Source: Crocinitomicaceae bacterium (GTDB lineage Bacteria; Bacteroidota; Bacteroidia; Flavobacteriales_D; Crocinitomicaceae). From it: DNA of 50,080 bases. The position numbers were made by a program, and so were the translations under genes. The notes under the pieces were generated by a model. It made no database searches. It was given only the letters and a program-made list of their open reading frames with translations, and had not been told where the DNA came from. Shown piece after piece: positions 1 through 7,664 of the stretch. The number at the start of each line of letters is the position of its first letter. Position 1 is the stretch's first letter. Location of the stretch: contig JAMLHA010000019.1 of NCBI GenBank assembly GCA_023957475.1, forward strand, positions 1-50,080, read 5' to 3'.

Positions 1-133
1 TGGGTTAAGTTCTCCGTACATTTCCAACATTGATACATATCCCGCTCACTACTAGCTGATTTTTTTCTTTTTGAAATGTAGAAGCAAAAGAAAAACCAAG
101 AATGGTAAACTGCGTTGGACGTTTAACACCACA

Positions 134-388
134 CTACTCCACTTCTTCATAATGCACATCTTGTACATTATCTATTTTTTTCTTATCTTTGATAATACGG
201 GTTTTTCCAAAATTTTTAAATGCTTTGGCACGATCTTCTTCAAATTTTCGCGCTTGTTGGTTGAGTTTTCTATCCTCTTCCATGTTACGCTTGGCATTGA
301 GTAATTGTCCGATAAAACGCAATACAACAATTGCACCGATAACAATCAAGATAGTACGAAAAGCTCCTGTTGCACTTAAAATCATCAT
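134..388 (-). CDS. DUF4834 family small membrane protein
   Basis: Unknown function. The 84-residue product starts with a hydrophobic segment (about residues 5-25, ILIVIGAIVVLRFIG), followed by a basic/acidic amphipathic stretch and an acidic tail ending VHYEEVE. This single-anchor layout with a KTRIIKDKK-type motif matches the Bacteroidota family DUF4834 as I remember it. An upstream in-frame TTG exists, but I chose the ATG at 388 because it gives a short leader after a good promoter box; a second ATG lies one codon later. Nothing convincing could be read downstream to the window edge, so its operon partner is unseen. Confidence 0.75.
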   Translation of the reverse strand: MMILSATGAFRTILIVIGAIVVLRFIGQLLNAKRNMEEDRKLNQQARKFEEDRAKAFKNFGKTRIIKDKKKIDNVQDVHYEEVE

Positions 389-403
389 TCTATTACTTTT
401 AAG

Positions 404-435
404 CAAAGATAAACATTTTATGCAGAATTGTTCAA
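404..435 (-). promoter_or_regulatory. Bacteroidota-type promoter for the DUF4834 gene
   Basis: On the minus strand TATCTTTG (404-411) matches the Bacteroidota primary sigma -7 consensus TAnnTTTG. A TTG (433-435) lies 21 bases further upstream, within the usual spacing for the -33 element. The box is 15 bases before the chosen ATG, which supports that start. Confidence 0.55.
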
Positions 436-569
436 TCTATCTTGCAACTTATTCTTATAATTCTTCAATAATTAGTTAAAAAACTACTATATCAACTCTT
501 TTTACATTTATTCTGATTTAGTATAAGGAAGTAAACGATAGTAAAGTAACCATTGATTTTAAATTTCTT

Positions 570-812
570 TGCTCGACCACCAACGTGGTCGGAGGTATAG
601 GTCAAGTATTCCTCTGTTATAGACATGTCACCCATACTGGGTGAGTACTATAAAGCGGAAGGTTAATCCTGTATTTGTCATGTATCCATACTGTTATACA
701 CATGTCACCCGTACCGAGTATGCAGCATAACAACGGAAGATTCACCCAGTATGGGTGACATGTCTATAAAAAAACAATCCCCTCTCGTTCACCACCCCGT
801 AGGTGGTCGAAT
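570..812. repeat. Nested inverted-repeat element, MITE- or REP-like
   Basis: This holds most of the 538-bp gene-free stretch between the DUF4834 start and the DinB-like gene. A perfect 27-bp inverted repeat occupies 618-644 and 742-768; each arm is itself a hairpin with TCACCCA/TGGGTGA stems around a 3-base loop. An outer 9-bp inverted pair (TCGACCACC) lies at 573-581 and 802-810, and each outer end also forms a local hairpin (574-591 and 791-807). A degenerate direct copy of the inner arm starts near 695. No coding capacity was seen. This could be a miniature mobile element or a REP-type sequence; I see no target-site duplication. Confidence 0.7.
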
Positions 813-926
813 AATAAAAACAGCTATCAAATCAACACTTAATGTTAAAAATTTTCATCATTTTTATGGTTTTCATACTTATTACAAATGATTTTTATAC
901 TTTTATAAGGCAAAAAATAAAATGTT

Positions 927-1502
927 ATGACAACAAGTGGATTATTCAATGAATTAGAAAAAATTACAACTGAAAATATTCTTTCTATTGAATCAAATTT
1001 TTCCAACTTAACAGACGAACAACTGAATTGGAAACCTCGCTCTGACAATTGGAACATTCGCGAAATTTTTGCTCACTTGTATGAATTTGCAAAGTACTAT
1101 CATTCTGCTTTTTCAAAAAAAATTGACACAACACGATTCAACGAGCCTTCTGAAGCTTTTACTTCTTCACCATTGGGCAAAAGTATGTGGAAAGCCATGA
1201 AATTGGGAAATGCCAAGAATGTGAAAAGAAAAATGAAAGCTCATAAATTGTACAATCCAACCATTGTTACCTCTATCGTTACAGACACGGTTGTTGCTGA
1301 TTTCTTAAACAGTCAAAAAGAATTGTTGCATATTTTAGAACGAGCTAAAAAGATCAATGTGCGTAAAGCTAAAATAAAATTAGCTTACAACAATGTTATC
1401 AAATTTAGAATTGGCGATGCTTTTTTGTATGTAATTTACCACAATCAGCGACACATCCAGCAAGCAATAAATCTACGTAACAACACCAAATTCCCTCAAT
1501 AA
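927..1502 (+). CDS. DinB-like (ClbS/DfsB type) four-helix protein
   Basis: Predicted cytosolic 191-residue helical protein. The N-terminal half has the DinB-superfamily pattern: LxxLTDEQLNWKP-like, then WNIREIFAHLYEFAKYYH (about residues 39-58). The C-terminal helix contains YHNQRHIQQA near residue 175. The conserved histidines (in AHLYE and NQRH) would form the metal site of this superfamily. Members include thiol-transferases and stress-induced proteins of unknown activity; ClbS/DfsB relatives are the closest resemblance, but the substrate cannot be read from sequence. The stop overlaps the start of the next gene by one base (TAATG), so the two are probably translationally coupled. Confidence 0.65.
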   Translation: MTTSGLFNELEKITTENILSIESNFSNLTDEQLNWKPRSDNWNIREIFAHLYEFAKYYHSAFSKKIDTTRFNEPSEAFTSSPLGKSMWKAMKLGNAKNVKRKMKAHKLYNPTIVTSIVTDTVVADFLNSQKELLHILERAKKINVRKAKIKLAYNNVIKFRIGDAFLYVIYHNQRHIQQAINLRNNTKFPQ

Positions 1503-2260
1503 TGGATGTTTCTGCTTATTGTACCGTTTCCATTTCACCTGTTAGAAGTCAACCTCAAGATAGTAGTGAAATGGTTACTCAACTCCTTTTTGGAGAAATC
1601 GTTGACATTATAGAAGAAACACCAAAATGGTGGAAAATACGTTCCTATTTTGATAATTACGAAGGATGGGTTGATCCTAAGCAAGTTAAGAAATTATCCA
1701 AAAAAGAAGTTGGAAGATGGCTCAATGGTCTTTCCTACTTAAACGATTTAGTTACGACAATTGAAACAACTTTTGGCCCACAACGCATTGTGAGAGGTTC
1801 TTTTATCTCTCATGACAGTGAAACAAGTTTCGCTATTGGAAATGATCACTTTGGTATTACTACTCCATTCTCTAACACAAATTATTCAAGTGTAACCGAA
1901 ATTGCCAAAGAATACTTAAACACACCCTATTTATGGGGAGGAAAAACGCCCTTTGGTATTGATTGCTCTGGATTTACACAAGTTTGCTTTAGGCTCATTG
2001 GTATTAACTTACCAAGAGATGCTTCGCAACAAGTAGAACATGGTGCTGCTATTGATTTTTCGGACAGATTAGCTGGCGATGTAGTGTTTTTCAGCAATGA
2101 TGCAGGAAAAGTTATTCATGTTGGCATTTGTTTGTCAGACAGTGAAATCATTCATGCAAGCGGACAAGTACGAATTGACAAATACGACGAACAAGGTATC
2201 ATTCACTATTCTGGTGAATACCACACACACCAATTTCACTCCATCAAACGAATGGCTTAG
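1502..2260 (+). CDS. SH3-domain NlpC/P60 family peptidase
   Basis: Probable cell-wall endopeptidase cleaving gamma-D-Glu-diaminoacid bonds. Residues 1-65 look like a bacterial SH3 domain (PVRSQPQDSSEMVTQLLFGE, then EGWVDPKQ). Residues 130-252 are a C40 NlpC/P60 domain with catalytic Cys155 in GIDCSGF, His206 in GKVIHVGI and a third polar/His position at 218 (EIIHASG). At 252 residues it has the length of YkfC-like dipeptidyl-peptidase VI relatives, which act on free murein peptides in the cytoplasm. No signal peptide is visible, consistent with recycling rather than wall growth. It is coupled to the preceding DinB-like gene by a one-base overlap. Confidence 0.88.
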   Translation: MDVSAYCTVSISPVRSQPQDSSEMVTQLLFGEIVDIIEETPKWWKIRSYFDNYEGWVDPKQVKKLSKKEVGRWLNGLSYLNDLVTTIETTFGPQRIVRGSFISHDSETSFAIGNDHFGITTPFSNTNYSSVTEIAKEYLNTPYLWGGKTPFGIDCSGFTQVCFRLIGINLPRDASQQVEHGAAIDFSDRLAGDVVFFSNDAGKVIHVGICLSDSEIIHASGQVRIDKYDEQGIIHYSGEYHTHQFHSIKRMA

Positions 2261-2281
2261 AAATTAGATGTGTAAATGAAT

Positions 2282-3316
2282 TTATTCTGCAGGTTTATCG
2301 TTTGAATCTTTTACTTCAACTTTTCCTTTGCTATCGTCTTTCGCTGCTTTTTGCTTGTGTTTTCCGATGTAAATTCCCAACTGGATTTCATGTGTTCCTC
2401 CAGCTGCATTTCTGATTTTTCCAACACTCAATTCATACGCATAGCTAACATAGATATTCTGCACCAAAGTTGTACCAAATTGGAATACAACGTTGTTGCT
2501 TGTTCTTCCATATACACCAAGCCAAATTGCATTTTTGTACAAGAATCGTGCACCAAAATCAAAATTAACAGGAGCATGAGCTGCAAATTTTCCAATAATT
2601 GCTGGTTCCAAAACACTGCTACCCATTTTTATACCATACGACAAAGTGATGTTGTAATGTCTGGCATAAAAACTTTTTGTGTCAACAGAACTAAATTTGG
2701 CTTTGTTTTTAAACATATTGGTTGTACTAAATCCAAAAAACAAGCCTTTTCCATAGAAAACAATACCAGCCGTTGCATCAAAAATGCTTTGCTGTGATGA
2801 TTTTCCCAATGCCATTGCATAAGTATCGTCTATTTCATCATATAATGTTACACGATTTGGATTAATGCGGTAATTCCCCCATCCTAATCCAAGACCAACA
2901 CCAATATTGAAATCATTTGTTACAGGCAAATGAATGGCATAACTTCCATAAACCCCCATTCGGCTAAACACCCCAATTTGGTCGCTAATAATTTTACCAC
3001 CAACAATGTGTTTCAAAGCTCCAACTGAATATTTTGGACGAGGTTGTAAAAATTTATTCCCCCCTTCTAATTCAGATAGTACACCACTGTTTTTTGCACC
3101 AACAACGGAGTGTCCGCTTAAATTAACAGAAACAGGGCCATTAATTCCCATCCACTGCAATCTAGTTGTCAAATCAATTTGTGTTACATTTGAAAGTCCA
3201 CCAGCTGCTGGGTTGTATAAATAAGGATTTTGAAACGAAGATGCAAATTGCATTTCTTGCTGAGCAAATGCACTTGAAACAAAGATAATTGCGAATATGT
3301 ATAGTATATTTTTCAT
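2282..3316 (-). CDS. PorP/SprF family type IX secretion membrane protein
   Basis: Outer-membrane beta-barrel-like protein of the PorP/SprF family, thought to help secrete or anchor partner adhesins at the cell surface. Signal peptide at residues 1-19 (AFAQQEMQ cleavage region), then the family signature QNPYLYNPAAGGLS and LQWMGINGP near the mature N-terminus, and repeated beta strands ending in SYAYELSVGKI and GTHEIQLGIYIG. The C-terminal tail is charged (KDDSKGKVEVKDSNDK). I chose the ATG at 3316 over an in-frame TTG two codons upstream. It lies 19 bases after a gliding C-terminal-domain gene on the same strand, the classic cassette order. Confidence 0.9.
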   Translation of the reverse strand: MKNILYIFAIIFVSSAFAQQEMQFASSFQNPYLYNPAAGGLSNVTQIDLTTRLQWMGINGPVSVNLSGHSVVGAKNSGVLSELEGGNKFLQPRPKYSVGALKHIVGGKIISDQIGVFSRMGVYGSYAIHLPVTNDFNIGVGLGLGWGNYRINPNRVTLYDEIDDTYAMALGKSSQQSIFDATAGIVFYGKGLFFGFSTTNMFKNKAKFSSVDTKSFYARHYNITLSYGIKMGSSVLEPAIIGKFAAHAPVNFDFGARFLYKNAIWLGVYGRTSNNVVFQFGTTLVQNIYVSYAYELSVGKIRNAAGGTHEIQLGIYIGKHKQKAAKDDSKGKVEVKDSNDKPAE

Positions 3317-3335
3317 GTTCAATTTCTTTAGTAGG

Positions 3336-4955
3336 TTAATGGATTAAGCTTATTGGTCCAGAATACACTTTCCCTGAGCCATCATTCAATTCTAATTTAA
3401 AGAAATAAGCACCCATTGGCAACTTCTCACCTTTAAATGTGCCATCCCAAGCGGAAGTATATCCTGTTGATTCAAAAACAACACTTCCGTATCGGTTAAA
3501 GATGGTCATTTGACAATTTGGATATATTATTTCAAGATTTTGAACAACAAACAAATCGTTTTTACCATCTCCATTAGGCGTTATAACCGTTGGAAAAACT
3601 GGTTCAAAATCTTCGCAAGGAGTAATCACAATTCTTAATGTATCTGTTTCTTTTGGACACAAACTGTGTTTCACTTCGTAAATCAATGTTGTTTTACCCA
3701 TTGATAAACCAGTTAATTCAAGTGAATCTTGTCCAACAACCGTAGATAAAGCTGTTCCTTCTGCAAAAATCCAATTAACTGTTTGCATGGAATCAACAGG
3801 AGTTGTAGTAACCAAAACAGAAATGTCATTACCAAAACAAATAGTCGTATCTTTTGTATAGATTGACTGATCACCAGTTTTGAATACGTTCATTGTGTCT
3901 GCGTTTGACGGACATCCAACTGAAGATACCGTCCAAATAATTTTACTCCATCCATTTGGTATAGAAGTTGCTGTTGCTATTGCTGAATTAATATCATCAA
4001 ATACAATGCCATTTGAAGAAGACCACGTTCCTGTACCTGAGTATGGAATTGCGGTAGTAAGATTCAATTGGTTGGCAGCACAAGCATAGACAGTATCTTG
4101 CACATTTGCCACAGATGGCATTTGTGAATTAATAATGCGAATAGTATCTGATGTATTGCCGCAATCAGGTGAAACAACCGTCCATGCTAAAATAGTTGTA
4201 CCATAACCCAAATTGTTCAGCGCTGTATTGTTGCTATTTGTTTGTGTTAACGATGTTAAAGGTGATGGGCTACTTTCAATCGTCCAAGTTCCTGTTCCAG
4301 CATTGATGTCTGCATTTACCAAAATAGTGGTTTGACTACAAACGGCAATTTCATCATCTTCTATATTTGCAGTAGATGTTTTACCCTTCAATACAAAATT
4401 ATCAATTGCCAAAGGTGTGCCTGCATCGGCTGTACTATTATAAGTAAGTCTAAAACCTATGAAAAAATTAGCATTATTAACAGCAGGACCTACGTTAAAA
4501 GTTGCAGACGTCCAATTCGTTGCATTATCAAGGGTATCAATTACAAACCAAAAAGAACCGTTCAAACTATAAACGATTTCTGCCACATTGCTTGTATTGT
4601 TTAAATCCAACTTATAATCAAATGAAATGGTATGTGTATTGGAACATCTTCCATCTACACTTAAATATGCCACAACTTTTTGTTGTGTACTTGGTGGAGC
4701 CGCTGCATATTCGTATTTATCACCACAAGCGATGTCATTCACACCATTGGTAACATACATTGCTTTTGAACCAGTTGATCCAGCATTGCCTGCACATTCT
4801 GCAATAGTCCATTGATTCACAGACGTTACAGGATAGTATTGGTAAGCAAAAGAGGAAACACCTTCAAAATTATCTGAATAAATAGTGATTTCCTGCGAAA
4901 ATGAGCTAAAACTCAAAACAGTAATTAAGAGCGTAATAACTTTTTTCATATTCAT
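3336..4955 (-). CDS. Gliding motility-associated C-terminal domain (CHU_C) surface protein
   Basis: Secreted 539-residue protein likely exported by the type IX system. Signal peptide at residues 1-20 (ending SFSSFSQ). A reeler/jellyroll-like region follows (roughly 25-190), then Ig-like repeats with SGTGTW motifs. The C-terminal 90 residues are the CHU_C domain: TVITPNGDGKNDLF, IFNRYGSVVFES, then WDGTFKGEKLPMGAYFFKL. Such domains direct T9SS export and surface attachment together with a dedicated PorP/SprF partner, here the next gene. An alternative ATG two codons downstream gives the same signal peptide. Adhesin or matrix role is inferred from architecture only. Confidence 0.88.
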   Translation of the reverse strand: MNMKKVITLLITVLSFSSFSQEITIYSDNFEGVSSFAYQYYPVTSVNQWTIAECAGNAGSTGSKAMYVTNGVNDIACGDKYEYAAAPPSTQQKVVAYLSVDGRCSNTHTISFDYKLDLNNTSNVAEIVYSLNGSFWFVIDTLDNATNWTSATFNVGPAVNNANFFIGFRLTYNSTADAGTPLAIDNFVLKGKTSTANIEDDEIAVCSQTTILVNADINAGTGTWTIESSPSPLTSLTQTNSNNTALNNLGYGTTILAWTVVSPDCGNTSDTIRIINSQMPSVANVQDTVYACAANQLNLTTAIPYSGTGTWSSSNGIVFDDINSAIATATSIPNGWSKIIWTVSSVGCPSNADTMNVFKTGDQSIYTKDTTICFGNDISVLVTTTPVDSMQTVNWIFAEGTALSTVVGQDSLELTGLSMGKTTLIYEVKHSLCPKETDTLRIVITPCEDFEPVFPTVITPNGDGKNDLFVVQNLEIIYPNCQMTIFNRYGSVVFESTGYTSAWDGTFKGEKLPMGAYFFKLELNDGSGKVYSGPISLIH

Positions 4956-5055
4956 AAGTTAATTAATAGTTGGTAAAGATAAATAAAAGATTTCTTTTTT
5001 TAAACGCCTATTTTAAAAAGTGATTAACAAGTTTTCAATAATTATCTACAAATTA

Positions 5056-5063
5056 TATCTTTG
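5056..5063 (+). promoter_or_regulatory. Promoter -7 box for the FabZ-like gene
   Basis: TATCTTTG fits TAnnTTTG exactly and lies 25 bases before the ATG at 5089. A longer reading from a GTG at 5020 would place this box inside the coding region, so the box supports the later ATG. No clear TTG -33 element was seen. Confidence 0.5.
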
Positions 5064-5088
5064 TACAACATTTTTAGAGAATTATTTT

Positions 5089-5511
5089 ATGCTTATTGAC
5101 AAATCATCTATTTCCAAATACATACCACAACGAGCACCATTCATAATGGTGGATGAATTAATCACAGCCAATGAAACGCATTTTGAATCTCAATTTATTG
5201 TTGATAAATCGAATCTATTTTTGAAAAATGGACTACTTTCAGAATCTGCTTTGATTGAAAACATCGCTCAAACATGTGCTGCTGGCTTTGGCTATGTCAA
5301 CAGTTTAAAGGGTGACGAAGCTGGAAAACTTGGTTTTATTGGTTCTGTATCTCGCGTTGAAGTGAAAGATGTTGCCAAAGAATTAGATGCACTCACCACA
5401 AAAGTGGAAGTAATCAGCACATTTGACACCATTCATTTAATTGAAGGAAAAGTTTACAATAAAAACAGCAATGAATTGATTTCGTGTCAAATGAAAATTG
5501 TTGTTGGTTAA
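5089..5511 (+). CDS. FabZ-like hotdog-fold protein lacking the catalytic His
   Basis: 140-residue hotdog-fold protein. The start (YIPQRAPFIMVDELI) matches the N-terminal signature of beta-hydroxyacyl-ACP dehydratases FabZ/FabA (PHRxPFLLVD). The segment where FabZ has its catalytic HFPGxPxxPG reads NLFLKNGLLSESALIENIAQ here. The second catalytic residue, Glu in the LxxExxAQ helix, is kept (ALIENIAQ), but the His is not seen. It may be an inactive or acyl-binding relative, or an accessory dehydratase-like protein of an unusual lipid or polyene pathway. No other fatty-acid gene is adjacent. Its 3' end overlaps the convergent BtuF-like gene by 4 bases. Confidence 0.68.
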   Translation: MLIDKSSISKYIPQRAPFIMVDELITANETHFESQFIVDKSNLFLKNGLLSESALIENIAQTCAAGFGYVNSLKGDEAGKLGFIGSVSRVEVKDVAKELDALTTKVEVISTFDTIHLIEGKVYNKNSNELISCQMKIVVG

Positions 5512-6287
5512 TTTTCATCGATCTCTTTTCTGATTTTTTCAAAATAGTTGGGCACATCTCGTAAGCGTGATCCATACCAACAAAAATATTCTCCTTCTAC
5601 CAAAACAATCTTGGCAGTTGGGTATTTTTCCTTAAAAAATGGCACATGTTTTTCTGCAAATGGATAGGGCTCCGAACTAAGCAATACCAATTCAGGTGTT
5701 TTATCACTCGGGAAATCCCAAATTGGGTAACGGTTTTTTTTTTGCAAATTAATCCCTCCAAAGTAATTCATCATTTCGTTGATAAATGTGTCTTTTCCTG
5801 CAACCATGTACGGGTCTTTCCACATAAAATACAAGCACGAATATTTTTTTAAATTTTCCAACTTACTAAAATTCAATTTAATAGCATTTGTTATTTGAAT
5901 GCTTTCTTGAATCTTATTGGTTAACTTTCCTATACCTAAAATCATTTCGATGGACTGCTCCAACGTTTCAATATTACTTATCCAAACTGGTGCAATTTGA
6001 CGCAATTGTTCTATTTCTTCTTTAAGATTCTCTTCTTTATTGGCAATAATCAAATCAGGTTGAAGTGCTTTAATTTTTTCAAAATCAACACTTTTTGGTC
6101 CACCAACTCTAGTTTTAGTTGTAAACCAATTCTCTGGGAAAATGCAAAATTTGGTAATTCCTACAACTTCTTCATCCAACCCTAAATCGTAGAGCAATTC
6201 GGTTTGAGAAGGCACTAACGAAATAATCCGACTGGGGTATTTTTCCAATCGGATTACAGTATTCATTTGATCTTTAAATTCTAACAT
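5508..6287 (-). CDS. BtuF-like helical-backbone metal receptor
   Basis: 259-residue protein of the ABC substrate-binding family with a helical backbone (cobalamin/iron-siderophore type). N-terminal signature SRIISLVPSQTELLYDLGL (about residues 19-37), then GITKFC, GGPKSVDFEKIKALQPDLII and a C-terminal domain with DPYMVAGKDTFINEMMNYFGG. No signal peptide or lipobox is present, whereas periplasmic BtuF has one; many Bacteroidota carry such cytoplasmic-looking copies. Ligand is unknown, with cobalamin or another corrin/metal chelate most likely. No BtuC/BtuD permease or ATPase gene is adjacent. A second ATG seven codons downstream is possible. Confidence 0.72.
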   Translation of the reverse strand: MLEFKDQMNTVIRLEKYPSRIISLVPSQTELLYDLGLDEEVVGITKFCIFPENWFTTKTRVGGPKSVDFEKIKALQPDLIIANKEENLKEEIEQLRQIAPVWISNIETLEQSIEMILGIGKLTNKIQESIQITNAIKLNFSKLENLKKYSCLYFMWKDPYMVAGKDTFINEMMNYFGGINLQKKNRYPIWDFPSDKTPELVLLSSEPYPFAEKHVPFFKEKYPTAKIVLVEGEYFCWYGSRLRDVPNYFEKIRKEIDEN

Positions 6288-6292
6288 TGTTT

Positions 6293-7654
6293 TTAGCTCA
6301 ATGCCTCGATAATATCGTATCTTGAAATTAAATGATAACTTCCATCTTTCTTTTCAACCAATACGGCTTTGTTTGTTGGAGTGATTAATTTTGAAACTTC
6401 TCCTATCGAAGTTGATTCTTTAACAACTGGGAACGGTGATTTCATAATTGCTTCCAACGCAGTGTTGCATTGTTTTGGGTTGTTGGTTAAAATATCAAAA
6501 ACCAAATCTTCATCTACAGAACCAACTATTTGTCCTTCTTTCACAACAGGAAATTGCGAATAGCCCAATTTTCTGATACTTGCTACAGCATGACCAACCA
6601 ATTCGGAAGAGTACAACATTTTTACTTTTTGACCTTCGTTTTTAGCCACAATATCTCCAGCAGTTTCAATTTTTTCTTCTAAGAAGCCTTGCTCACGCAT
6701 CCAATCGTCGTTAAAAATTTTACCAACATAACGTGAACCATGATCGTGGAATAAAACCACCACCACATCGTCTTCTTTTAATTCATCTTTTAGTTGAAGA
6801 ATACCTTTTACTGCAGATCCAGCTGAATTGCCTACAAAAATACCTTCTTCTTTTGCCAATTTACGTGTATAAATTGCAGCATCTTTATCGGTAACTTTTT
6901 CAAAACGGTCAATCACATCAAAATCAACGTTTTTTGGTAAAATATCTTCTCCAATTCCTTCTGTGATGTACGGATAAACTTCACTTTCATCAAAAATTCC
7001 AGTTTCCTTGTACTTTTTAAATACAGAACCATAGGTATCAATACCCCAAATTTTGATGTTTGGATTTTTTTCTTTTAAATATTTTCCAATTCCCGAAATT
7101 GTTCCACCTGTCCCTACTCCAACTACAAAATGAGTGATTTTTCCTTCGGTTTGTTCCCAAATCTCTGGTCCAGTAGATTCATAATGCGCTTGTCTGTTCG
7201 ATAAATTATCGTATTGATTCACATACCATGAATTGGGTGTTTCTTGTGCCAGTCTTCTGGATACTGAATAGTACGAACGAGGATCGGAAGGTTCAACAGC
7301 TGTAGGACAAACCACAACTTCTGCACCAACTGCACGAAGAATATCCATTTTTTCTTTGGATTGCTTGTCATTCAACACACAAATTAGTTTATAGCCTTTG
7401 ATGATACAACCCAAGGCAAGTCCCATGCCTGTATTTCCAGAAGTACCTTCAATAATCGTCCCACCTGGTTTAATCAACCCTGCTTTTTCGGCATCTTCAA
7501 TCATTTTGAGCGCCATTCTATCTTTTACAGAGTTACCCGGATTTGTTGTTTCTACTTTTGCTAAAACAGTTGCTTTAACGTCTTTTGTTACTTTATTTAA
7601 ACGCACAATTGGCGTATTTCCAATTGTTTCAAGTATATTGTTATAAATCTTCAT
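6293..7654 (-). CDS. PLP-dependent cysteine synthase/cystathionine beta-synthase with CBS pair
   Basis: Beta-replacing enzyme forming cystathionine from serine and homocysteine, or cysteine from O-acetylserine. From the chosen ATG the product has 453 residues. Residues 1-320 are the fold type II PLP domain: TIGNTPIVRLNKV, PLP-lysine Lys44 in NPGNSVKDRMA, phosphate loop EGTSGNTGMGLA and VGVGTGGTISGIGKYLK. Two CBS motifs follow (about 340-453), as in cystathionine beta-synthases. A GTG six codons upstream would overlap the preceding pepD stop; I chose the ATG just downstream of AAAAGG, 10 bases after that stop. Co-transcription with pepD is likely. Exact donor substrate is undecided. Confidence 0.88.
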   Translation of the reverse strand: MKIYNNILETIGNTPIVRLNKVTKDVKATVLAKVETTNPGNSVKDRMALKMIEDAEKAGLIKPGGTIIEGTSGNTGMGLALGCIIKGYKLICVLNDKQSKEKMDILRAVGAEVVVCPTAVEPSDPRSYYSVSRRLAQETPNSWYVNQYDNLSNRQAHYESTGPEIWEQTEGKITHFVVGVGTGGTISGIGKYLKEKNPNIKIWGIDTYGSVFKKYKETGIFDESEVYPYITEGIGEDILPKNVDFDVIDRFEKVTDKDAAIYTRKLAKEEGIFVGNSAGSAVKGILQLKDELKEDDVVVVLFHDHGSRYVGKIFNDDWMREQGFLEEKIETAGDIVAKNEGQKVKMLYSSELVGHAVASIRKLGYSQFPVVKEGQIVGSVDEDLVFDILTNNPKQCNTALEAIMKSPFPVVKESTSIGEVSKLITPTNKAVLVEKKDGSYHLISRYDIIEALS

Positions 7655-7664
7655 CCTTTTAATT

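Noticed and set aside
1..30. Short minus-strand reading MLEMYGELNP open to the left edge
   Set aside because: Only ten codons are visible; too little to call a gene start.
71..304. Plus-strand open frame opposite the DUF4834 gene
   Set aside because: Low-complexity translation fully antisense to a better supported gene.
6369..7646. Plus-strand open frames opposite the CBS-domain enzyme
   Set aside because: Antisense shadows; the minus-strand enzyme has complete catalytic motifs.
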